NCBI GenBank assembly: GCA_028285025.1
Contig: JANQQH010000341.1
Coordinates: forward strand, 1-13,354
Direction: 5' to 3'
DNA: 13,354 nt
Source of the DNA: Hyphomicrobiaceae bacterium
GTDB taxonomy: Bacteria > Pseudomonadota > Alphaproteobacteria > Rhizobiales > HXMU1428-3
Shown one piece after another: positions 1 through 6,889 of the stretch. The notes below the pieces were generated by a model. It saw nothing but the letters and a program-made list of their open reading frames with translations. It ran no database searches and was not told where the DNA came from. Every line of letters starts with the position of its first letter. Positions within the stretch are counted from its first letter, which is position 1. The translations under genes and the position numbers were made by a program.

Positions 1-10
1 GGCCTTAGAT

Positions 11-589
11 ATGGAAGAACAACAAACGATTTACTCTTTGCTGTTTGAGGCTGATACCAAACAAGCCGAAAAGCAAATAGAAGAGCTGCAAAAGAAAACC
101 AATATGTTTTCACAAACCATGGTTTCGACTTTTGACCAAATTGTGTTGAAAGGTCGAGATGCTGAGACGGTGTTTAAATCATTGGCTCTGCAAATCTCTG
201 GGCAAGCTTTGAAAAAGGCTATTTTCCCTGCTCAAGCGGCTTTGGGGACTAGTTTGGGGTTTGATATTAGCGGTATTGTAAATTCAGCCTTAGGGTTTGC
301 AAAAGGGGGGGCGTTTAGCAGCGGTGTGGTTGGCGGGGCCCTCAATTCACCGATTGGGTTTCCATTGGGTGGGGGGAATGTTGGGGTTGCTGGTGAAGCT
401 GGGCCAGAGGCTATTTTGCCCTTGTCACGAGGGCCTAATGGAGAGCTTGGGGTGCGCATGCAAGACCAAAGGCCGATGGCTGTCACGATTAATATTTCTA
501 CGCCTGATGTTGAAAGTTTTGCCCGTTCAGAAGGTGAGGTTGCTGCCAGTCTGCAACGGATTGTCTCTCGTGGCAATCGGAATTTGTAA
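11..589 (+). CDS. GTA short tape-measure protein (RcGTA gp11-like); start uncertain
   Basis: This is the 192-aa tail tape-measure protein of a gene transfer agent, the protein that sits inside the tail tube and sets its length. The N-terminal third (about residues 15-60) is charged and helical. Residues 95-140 are Gly-rich and contain the family signature GEAGPEAILPLSRGPNGELG, which closes phage and GTA tape measures. The C-terminus (PDVESFARSEGEVAASLQ, ending RGNRNL) resembles the end of R. capsulatus gp11, as I recall that protein. At about 190 residues it is far shorter than siphophage tape measures, as expected for short-tailed GTA particles. The chosen ATG has only ten bases before it, and those codons (GCC TTA GAT) are open, so the true start may lie upstream of the window. 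It is followed 27 bases later by the distal tail gene. Family assignment is firm; the start is not. Confidence 0.85.
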   Translation: MEEQQTIYSLLFEADTKQAEKQIEELQKKTNMFSQTMVSTFDQIVLKGRDAETVFKSLALQISGQALKKAIFPAQAALGTSLGFDISGIVNSALGFAKGGAFSSGVVGGALNSPIGFPLGGGNVGVAGEAGPEAILPLSRGPNGELGVRMQDQRPMAVTINISTPDVESFARSEGEVAASLQRIVSRGNRNL

Positions 590-616
590 TCGGATAATTT
601 TAAGTAAAGCCTGTTT

Positions 617-1255
617 ATGACCTTTCACGAAGTAAGATTTCCTACCGATATCTCGATAGGGGCCCGCGGTGGGCCAGAGCGTCGCACCGAGATTGTTGTG
701 CTGGGCTCTGGCCATGAAGAGCGTAATACCCGGTGGGCTCATTCCAGGCGTAAATATAATGCTGGTTATGGTGTGAAGACCTTAAATGACCTGCATGCGG
801 TTATTGCTTTTTTTGAAGAGCGCCGCGGGCGGCTTTACGGGTTTCGATGGAGAGATGCGATGGATTTTAAATCCAGCCTTCCTCAAGATAATGTGAGTGC
901 AACAGATCAGTTGCTCGGTGTTGGTGATGGAACGACAGATCAGTTTCAGTTGGTTAAGCAGTATGGTTCTGCTCATGAACCTTACACACGCGTCATCAAC
1001 AAGCCGGTTTCTACAAGCGTGCTGATTAGTCTTGATGGGGTTTTGCAGGCTGAGGGCTCAGATTATACTTTAGATACCAGTACCGGCTTGGTGACGTTTT
1101 TACCCGGGCACATTCCTGCGAGCGGTCAAAATGTGACTGCGGGTTTTGAATTTGATGTGGCTGTGCGTTTTGATAGCGATCAGTTGAAAATAAACATGTC
1201 TCGTTTTCATGCTGGTGAAATTCCTGACATCCCTATTATTGAAATCCGCATATGA
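617..1255 (+). CDS. GTA distal tail protein, DUF2460/TIGR02217 family (RcGTA gp12-like)
   Basis: This 212-aa protein belongs to the DUF2460 family (TIGR02217), the distal tail (Dit) component that joins the tail tube to the baseplate in RcGTA-like particles. Family hallmarks visible are the opening FHEVRFPTDISIGARGGPER, the segment RKYNAGYGVKTLNDLHAVIAFFEERRG at about residues 45-71, the GRLYGFRWRDAMDFKS motif around residues 71-86, and the end VRFDSDQLKINMS...IPIIEIRI. Length matches the family, which is near 210 residues. The Shine-Dalgarno sequence is weak, so translation may depend on coupling to the upstream gene. Its stop overlaps the start of the next gene in an ATGA tetranucleotide, a typical sign of translational coupling. 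No odd features. Confidence 0.93.
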   Translation: MTFHEVRFPTDISIGARGGPERRTEIVVLGSGHEERNTRWAHSRRKYNAGYGVKTLNDLHAVIAFFEERRGRLYGFRWRDAMDFKSSLPQDNVSATDQLLGVGDGTTDQFQLVKQYGSAHEPYTRVINKPVSTSVLISLDGVLQAEGSDYTLDTSTGLVTFLPGHIPASGQNVTAGFEFDVAVRFDSDQLKINMSRFHAGEIPDIPIIEIRI

Positions 1256-2109
1256 GATCCATTGCACAAGATTTAGAAACACACCTTTTATCGGGCACAA
1301 CGACTTTGTGCCATTGTTGGAAGGTTATCCGTCATGATGGGACTATCCAAGGGTTTACAGACCATGATGGTCGGCTCAGTTTTGATGGTGTTGATTATGA
1401 AGCTGAAAGTGGGTTTGTTGGCTCTGAAAGCCTTTCGCGTATAGGGCTTTCAGTGGACACAATGGAGGTTCACTCCGCGCTTTCTTCTGGCCAATTGGTT
1501 GAAGAGGATTTGAGTAAGGGGCTTTATGATAATGCCGCAGTGGAGCTTTATCTGGTCAATTGGCAAAATGTTACTCAGCGCCTGATTTTAAAAAGCGGCA
1601 ATATTGGTGAGGTGCGCCGGGGCAGCGCAGCTTTTATGGCTGAAATTCGCGGTCTTGCCCATAATTTGCAGCAACCTCAAGGGCGTTTGTATCAATCTAC
1701 TTGTGATGCGGAACTGGGAGATGCGCGGTGCGGGGTTGATCTTAATCATGCTAGTTACAGTGCGACTGTTGTTGTTACGAATGTTGCGAGTGATCAATCT
1801 ATTGAGACAGATGGGTTGAATGGCTTTGCTTCCACTTGGTTTCAAGGGGGTCGTGTTGAATGGTTAAGTGGGCCAAATGCAGGGACTATCAGTGAGGTTA
1901 AATCGCACCAAAATATAAATGATCAAATTACTGAGCTTCGGTTTTGGCAGCGGTTGGTTTTTCTGCCCTTTATCGGCGATAGTTTTAAAATCACCGCTGG
2001 TTGCGATAAGTGCTTTGGGACATGCACAACTAAATTTACCAACCAGGCTAATTTTCGCGGCTTTCCGCATATGCCAGGTAATGATTTTATCATCTCGACA
2101 CCGCGTTAA
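1252..2109 (+). CDS. GTA baseplate hub protein, DUF2163/TIGR02218 family (RcGTA gp13-like)
   Basis: This 285-aa protein is the DUF2163 (TIGR02218) hub of the GTA baseplate, placed between the distal tail ring and the megatron. Seen directly are the conserved blocks CDAELGDARCGVDL (residues 151-164) and GCDKCFGTC (250-258), followed by KFTNQANFRGFPHMPGND (261-278), which is the family's C-terminal signature. Cysteines lie at 20, 22, 151, 160, 251, 254 and 258. The RcGTA hub, like the related lambda tail-tip protein gpL, is reported to bind an iron-sulfur cluster through C-terminal cysteines; by analogy C151, C160, C251 and C258 are the best ligand candidates, with C254 as an extra. That ligand set is inference. 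The start ATG overlaps the previous stop by four bases. The next gene begins 15 bases downstream. Confidence 0.93.
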   Translation: MRSIAQDLETHLLSGTTTLCHCWKVIRHDGTIQGFTDHDGRLSFDGVDYEAESGFVGSESLSRIGLSVDTMEVHSALSSGQLVEEDLSKGLYDNAAVELYLVNWQNVTQRLILKSGNIGEVRRGSAAFMAEIRGLAHNLQQPQGRLYQSTCDAELGDARCGVDLNHASYSATVVVTNVASDQSIETDGLNGFASTWFQGGRVEWLSGPNAGTISEVKSHQNINDQITELRFWQRLVFLPFIGDSFKITAGCDKCFGTCTTKFTNQANFRGFPHMPGNDFIISTPR

Positions 2110-2124
2110 TGAGGTCATTCCTAG

Positions 2125-2601
2125 ATGACACCAGTGAAAACAAACAGGCCTGCTTCAAGGGAACAAAGAGATCAAATTGTAAGCTTGACCAAAGAGTGGA
2201 TTGGCACGCCTTATCATCACCAGCAAAGCGTGAAACGGGTTGGTTGTGATTGTTTGGGGCTTGTGCGCGGGGTGTATGAAGCCTTTTACCACTTGGCACC
2301 AGATCCAATTATTCCTTATAGCCGGGATTGGGCGGATGTGAGTGGACAAGAAACTTTGCTTCGTGCTGCCAATGATCATTTGATTAAAAGCTCTAAGAAC
2401 TCAAAAGAAATTGGTGATGTTTTGATCTTTCGGTTTCGTAATTGGATGGTGGCCAAACATGCTGGTATTTTAGTTTCTCCTAGCACAATGGTGCATGCCA
2501 TTGAAGGAAGCACAGTGTGCGAAGTTCATCTGGGTGCTTGGTGGCAGCGTCACATTGCTGGGGTTTTTAGCTTTCCCACTTCCATCACCACTCAACAATA
2601 A
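2125..2601 (+). CDS. GTA NlpC/P60 family peptidase (RcGTA gp14-like)
   Basis: This 158-aa protein is the NlpC/P60-type cysteine peptidase (TIGR02219) associated with the GTA tail tip. It probably cuts peptidoglycan stem peptides so that DNA can pass the recipient's cell wall. The N-terminal helix TKEWIGTPYHHQQS leads to the nucleophile motif GCDCLGLVRGVYEAF, with C43 as the likely nucleophile after D42. H112 in AKHAGILV and H124 in MVHAIEG fit the catalytic histidine and the third polar residue. The length is typical of the group. A TAG stop lies immediately before the ATG in frame, so the start cannot be further upstream; a GAGG at 2111-2114 serves as ribosome binding site. It lies between hub and megatron genes, as in RcGTA. 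The catalytic residues appear intact. Confidence 0.93.
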   Translation: MTPVKTNRPASREQRDQIVSLTKEWIGTPYHHQQSVKRVGCDCLGLVRGVYEAFYHLAPDPIIPYSRDWADVSGQETLLRAANDHLIKSSKNSKEIGDVLIFRFRNWMVAKHAGILVSPSTMVHAIEGSTVCEVHLGAWWQRHIAGVFSFPTSITTQQ

Positions 2602-2627
2602 ATTTTCAAATAAATAACTTATTGATC

Positions 2628-2641
2628 AGGAGGTTGCCTTG
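2628..2641 (+). promoter_or_regulatory. Strong Shine-Dalgarno preceding the TTG start of the megatron gene
   Basis: AGGAGG at 2628-2633 is followed after five bases by TTG at 2639. No ATG or GTG nearby in this frame gives the conserved N-terminus, so this site fixes the start. The consensus Shine-Dalgarno may compensate for the weak start codon. Confidence 0.8.
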
Positions 2642-5600
2642 GCAACACTAGCTTTAGATGCTGTGGGCTCCAGTTTGGGGGCAAGTTTTTTGCCCAGCAT
2701 TGGTGGCATTTCAGGGGCTGCATTAGGTCAAGCAGCCGGGGCTATTACGGGGCAATATATTGATCAATCTCTGTTTGCTTCATCTGGGCAACCGCTTGCT
2801 ATTGAAGGGCCGCGGCTTTCAGAACTTGATGTCACCACTTCTAGTGAAGGGCGCCCCATTGTGCGCAGTTATGGGCGCAATCGCGTTGCTGGTGAAATGA
2901 TTTGGGCGACACAGTTTGAAGAAGAGATTGTCACCACCACGCAAAGTTCTGCTGGTTCGTCTGGCGGGAAAGGGAGTGGGGGATCACGTCGTTCAAGCGT
3001 TACCAGTACCCAATATCTTTATTATGCTAATTTTGCGGTGGCCTTGTCTGAAGGGGAGCTGACACGGTTAGGTCAGGTTTGGGCCAATGGCAATGAGTTA
3101 AATTTGGCTGACTATACGTATAGGTTTTATAAAGGGAGTGAAACACAAGATCCAGATAGTTTGATTGAAGCCAAAGAGGGGACAGGGAATGCGCCTGCTT
3201 ATCGCGGGTTGGCTTATATTGTTTTTGAACGTATGCCACTAGAGGTTTTTGGTAACCGCATTCCGCAATTAAGTTTTGAAATTTTTCGCCGGTTGGATGA
3301 TTTTGAAGCGGATATAAATGCGATTGGTTTAATTCCGAGTTCTGGGGAATATGTTTATGAAAATGATCAGCTAACCAAAGATTTAGGGCTTGGTTTTTCT
3401 GAACCTGAAAATACTCATACTCATCAAGGTTTGTCTGACTGGGATGTGTCTTTAAATCAGTTAGAAGATGAGCTCCTTAATGTTAAAAATATTTCTTTGT
3501 TTGTGAGCTGGTTTGGAACAGATTTGCGGACCGGCCAGTGTCAATTGCAGCCCGGGGTTGATAATCGAGAAAAGGCTATCATTGGGCGTGAATGGTCTGT
3601 TTCCAATCAATCTCGTTCTAATGCTCATTTGGTTAGTCTTGACCAGGGGCGGGCAGCTTATGGCGGGACACCTTCTGATGAGACTGTGGTGAGCGCTATT
3701 CAAGATTTAAAGGCGCGCGGGTTCAAGGTTACCTTTAATCCGTTTATCTTGATGGATGTGCCTGCGGGTAATTCCTTGCCAGACCCCTATAATGCAGGCT
3801 CTTTTCAAGCTGTTTACCCCTGGCGCGGGCGGATTACGGTTGACCCGGCGCCTGGGCAAACAGGCAGCCCTGATAAAACGAGCGCGGCCATAGGACAATT
3901 GCAGAATTTGATTGGCTCTGCCAGTCCATCGGATTTTACTGTTGCTGGCAACACAGTTACTTATACAGGGTCGGCTGAGTGGAGCTATCGGCGTATGGTG
4001 TTGCACTATGCCCATCTTTGTGCCAGCGCTGGCGGGGTGGACAGCTTTGTGCTCGGCTCTGAAATGCGCGGGGTTACAACCATTCGCGATGAGACAAATG
4101 CGTTTCCCATGGTTGATGCTTTGGTTGCTTTGGCTGGCGATGTTAAAGCCATTTTGGGCGCTGGGTGTAAAGTGACATATGGCGCTGATTGGTCTGAATA
4201 TTTTGGCTATCAACCTGCTGATGGGTCAGGTGATGTTTATTTTCACCTCGACCCGCTGTGGAGCTCTTCTAATATTGATGCGGTGGGCATTGATTGTTAT
4301 TGGCCGCTCTCAGATTGGCGCTCTGGTCAGCTTCATTTGGATGCGCAAACCTATGCTTCTGCTTATGAGTTGGACTATTTGCAAAGCAATATTGCGGGCG
4401 GGGAAGGGTATGAGTGGTATTATGCCAGTGATGAGGACCGGCAAGATCAAATAAGAACCCCTATCACGGATGGTTATGGAAAACCGTGGGTGTTTCGCTA
4501 CAAAGACATTCAATCTTGGTGGGCCAATTCCCATTATAATCGCCCTGGTGATGTGGAAGCGGCAAGCCCTACCAATTGGGTGCCGCAATCAAAACCAATT
4601 TGGTTGATGGAGGTTGGTTGTCCGGCGGTGCATTTGGGCAGTAACCAACCAAATTTGTTTGTTGATCCGAAAAGTTCAGAGTCTAACCTGCCTTATTTTT
4701 CCAATGGGACCAGGGATGATTATATTCAGCGGCGTTATATTTCCGCTTTGATGAATTATTTTACTCCTGGAGGGGACGGTTTTTCTTCTGCCAACAATCC
4801 GTTATCAACCGGGTATTCTGGTCGCATGGTCGATCCTGAGCGGATTTATGTTTATACCTGGGACGCCAGACCGTATCCAGCTTTTCCAGCCAATCTGGAT
4901 GTTTGGGGGGATGGTGAAAATTGGTTGCGTGGCCATTGGTTAAACGGGCGGGTGGGCAGTGTTTCTTTGGCGGCTTTGGTCAGCCAGATTATGATTGAAT
5001 ATGGGTTTGATGACTTTGCTCCGCCTCCTCTGAATGGTATTGTTGAGGGGTATCTTATTGACCGTATTCTGTCTGCGCGCGATGTGCTGCAGCCTTTGGA
5101 GTTGGCTTTTTTCTTTGATAGTTTTGAAAGCGAGGGCAAGCTTAAGTTTAAGCATCGTGGCAGTGGGGTTAGTGGTCTTAGTCTTTCTCCTGATCAGCTT
5201 GTTGAAAGTAACCGGGATGAAAGTTTGTATCAATTGACCCGCCGACAAGAAACGGAATTGCCGCGCTCTGCTAAAATAAGTTTTATTGATGGTGATCAGG
5301 CTTATCAGCCGCGTGCTTTGGAAGGGCAGCAAACGATCGGGCAAACGAAGCGCGTGGCAACAGCTCAATTGCCAATGGTTTTAAAGCCGGACCACGTGCA
5401 GTCTTTGGCCAATAAATGGGTGCATGAAAGTTGGGCCTCCAGGGAAGAGGGTGCGTTTGCTTTGCCCTTAAGTTTGTTAAAGCTGGAGCCAACAGATATT
5501 GTTGATTTGGAGTTGAACGGGCACTCAAAACCGTTGCGGATCACTGAAGTTAATGATCAACATCACAGGGCCATTCAAGCACAATCGATTGATCCGCTTT

Positions 5601-6598
5601 TATATGACGATGTGGTGGCAACAGATGCGTTGCCAAGTCATCAAGCACCAGAACTTTATGGCCCTTCAAAAGCTGACTTTTTTGACTTTCCTTTATTGAA
5701 TGGCAATGAAACCGCCCACGCAGGCTATGTTGGTGCGTTTCAAGACCCTTGGCCAGGGCAAGTTGCTTTTTATCGCTCTCCAGAAGATGGGGACTATCGG
5801 CTTAATCAAATTGTGAATGCGCCGGCAAAAATGGGAGTGTTGTTAAATGATTTGCTTGGTGGGCCGTGTGGGCGCTGGGATTATGGCAATATACTGCATG
5901 TTCAGTTGGATATTGGAGAGTTGAGCTCGGCAAGTTCTGTGGCCGTTTTAGGTGGCAAAAATATCGCCGCTGTGCGTCATGATGATGGTGGCTGGGAAAT
6001 GATCCAATTTCAAAGCGCAACCCTTATTGGCTCCAAGCAATACGAACTGTCCGGTTTGCTACGGGCTCAAGCAGGCACAGAAGATGCCTTACAAACCATT
6101 GCTAGCTCTGGTTCTGATTTTATCTTAATTGATGAGGCCTTGGTTCCTGTCAATATGAGCGTTAATGATATTGGTCTGTCTTATTATTGGCGCTATTGGC
6201 CGGGTCCTTATGGTTTAGGGCATCCTGCGTTTCAAACCAGCCAATTTGCCTTCACAGCTCGTGGTTTGTGCCCCTTTGCTCCGGTTCATTTGCAAGGGCG
6301 TGATCAAAGTGGTGATTTTCATATTCACTGGATCCGTTGTAGCCGAGTGGGCGGGGACAATTGGGAACTTGAAGAGATCCCCGTTGGTGAAGCCCAAGAA
6401 CAATATGAAATTGATATTTTGGATAATGACACTGTGATGCGAACCATAAGCACGCAAATACCTCAAGGGGTTTACAGTGCGGCGGATCAGTTAAGTGATT
6501 GGGGTGCGCCACAATCTAGCTATCATATCAAAGTCTATCAGCTTTCAGAAATTTATGGTCGCGGCGGGGCGGGCGAGGCTGTGCTCATCAATCAATAA
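2639..6598 (+). CDS. GTA megatron / host-interaction tail-tip protein with TIM-barrel domain (RcGTA gp15-like)
   Basis: This 1319-aa protein is the large tail-tip protein of RcGTA-like agents, about the usual length for gp15. The start is a TTG placed five bases after a perfect AGGAGG (2628-2633); it gives the expected N-terminus MATLALDAVGSSLG, with a hydrophobic Gly/Ala-rich segment to about residue 50. A Ser/Gly-rich loop lies at about 100-120. The glycoside-hydrolase-like GTA_TIM domain spans about residues 450-745 and includes LGSEMRG (E475), IDAVGIDCYWPLSDW (about 543-560) and IWLMEVGCPAVHLGSNQPN (E658). A phage-tail domain follows at about 775-960, ending in C-terminal beta-rich sequence that probably contacts the recipient surface. 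Domain limits are estimates. Hydrolase activity of the barrel is not established to my knowledge. The next gene starts 18 bases downstream. Confidence 0.93.
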   Translation: MATLALDAVGSSLGASFLPSIGGISGAALGQAAGAITGQYIDQSLFASSGQPLAIEGPRLSELDVTTSSEGRPIVRSYGRNRVAGEMIWATQFEEEIVTTTQSSAGSSGGKGSGGSRRSSVTSTQYLYYANFAVALSEGELTRLGQVWANGNELNLADYTYRFYKGSETQDPDSLIEAKEGTGNAPAYRGLAYIVFERMPLEVFGNRIPQLSFEIFRRLDDFEADINAIGLIPSSGEYVYENDQLTKDLGLGFSEPENTHTHQGLSDWDVSLNQLEDELLNVKNISLFVSWFGTDLRTGQCQLQPGVDNREKAIIGREWSVSNQSRSNAHLVSLDQGRAAYGGTPSDETVVSAIQDLKARGFKVTFNPFILMDVPAGNSLPDPYNAGSFQAVYPWRGRITVDPAPGQTGSPDKTSAAIGQLQNLIGSASPSDFTVAGNTVTYTGSAEWSYRRMVLHYAHLCASAGGVDSFVLGSEMRGVTTIRDETNAFPMVDALVALAGDVKAILGAGCKVTYGADWSEYFGYQPADGSGDVYFHLDPLWSSSNIDAVGIDCYWPLSDWRSGQLHLDAQTYASAYELDYLQSNIAGGEGYEWYYASDEDRQDQIRTPITDGYGKPWVFRYKDIQSWWANSHYNRPGDVEAASPTNWVPQSKPIWLMEVGCPAVHLGSNQPNLFVDPKSSESNLPYFSNGTRDDYIQRRYISALMNYFTPGGDGFSSANNPLSTGYSGRMVDPERIYVYTWDARPYPAFPANLDVWGDGENWLRGHWLNGRVGSVSLAALVSQIMIEYGFDDFAPPPLNGIVEGYLIDRILSARDVLQPLELAFFFDSFESEGKLKFKHRGSGVSGLSLSPDQLVESNRDESLYQLTRRQETELPRSAKISFIDGDQAYQPRALEGQQTIGQTKRVATAQLPMVLKPDHVQSLANKWVHESWASREEGAFALPLSLLKLEPTDIVDLELNGHSKPLRITEVNDQHHRAIQAQSIDPLLYDDVVATDALPSHQAPELYGPSKADFFDFPLLNGNETAHAGYVGAFQDPWPGQVAFYRSPEDGDYRLNQIVNAPAKMGVLLNDLLGGPCGRWDYGNILHVQLDIGELSSASSVAVLGGKNIAAVRHDDGGWEMIQFQSATLIGSKQYELSGLLRAQAGTEDALQTIASSGSDFILIDEALVPVNMSVNDIGLSYYWRYWPGPYGLGHPAFQTSQFAFTARGLCPFAPVHLQGRDQSGDFHIHWIRCSRVGGDNWELEEIPVGEAQEQYEIDILDNDTVMRTISTQIPQGVYSAADQLSDWGAPQSSYHIKVYQLSEIYGRGGAGEAVLINQ

Positions 6599-6616
6599 AG
6601 TTTAAAGGAAGCCTTT

Positions 6617-6862
6617 ATGCCTTTATCTAATGTTCCTTCCAATGGTGAGGGGCCTGTTCAAAGTTGGAAAACGATTGAAGATGGGGTGATAGCAAGCAGT
6701 TTGATCACTGCGCCCGCTTGGGGGGCTTGGTTGAGTGAACTGAATGTGGTGCTGACCACTTTGTCTTTATTGATTGGTTTGACCCTTGGTGTTTATCGCT
6801 TGTGGCGGATTTATCAGCGCAACCGGGATAATAAGCCTCCCTCCAATTTTTCAGACGACTAA
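6617..6862 (+). CDS. Small single-span membrane protein, putative holin
   Basis: This 81-aa protein has a polar N-terminus (residues 1-18), a weakly hydrophobic stretch (about 22-40, IASSLITAPAWGAWLS), a clear transmembrane segment at about 43-63, and a basic then acidic tail (RLWRIYQRNR to the terminal SDD). Small size, membrane span, charged tail and position directly upstream of a muramidase gene fit a holin, which would release the hydrolase across the inner membrane at lysis. The sequence type resembles small lysis proteins of alphaproteobacterial phages, but I cannot assign a named holin family. AAAGGAAG at 6604-6611 gives a good ribosome binding site six bases before the ATG. It follows the megatron gene closely, suggesting the same transcript. 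It could instead be a membrane accessory of another kind. Confidence 0.6.
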   Translation: MPLSNVPSNGEGPVQSWKTIEDGVIASSLITAPAWGAWLSELNVVLTTLSLLIGLTLGVYRLWRIYQRNRDNKPPSNFSDD

Positions 6863-6889
6863 ATTCCATTATGCTGAGGTTTTGGTTTT

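Noticed and set aside
2941..3000. Ser/Gly-rich low-complexity stretch in the megatron as a possible inserted repeat
   Set aside because: RcGTA gp15 homologues carry a comparable flexible Gly-rich loop at this place, so it is a family feature rather than an insertion.
3707..4213. A 168-aa open frame on the - strand inside the megatron gene
   Set aside because: It is the shadow of a long, clearly conserved + strand gene; its product shows no domain and no ribosome site precedes it.
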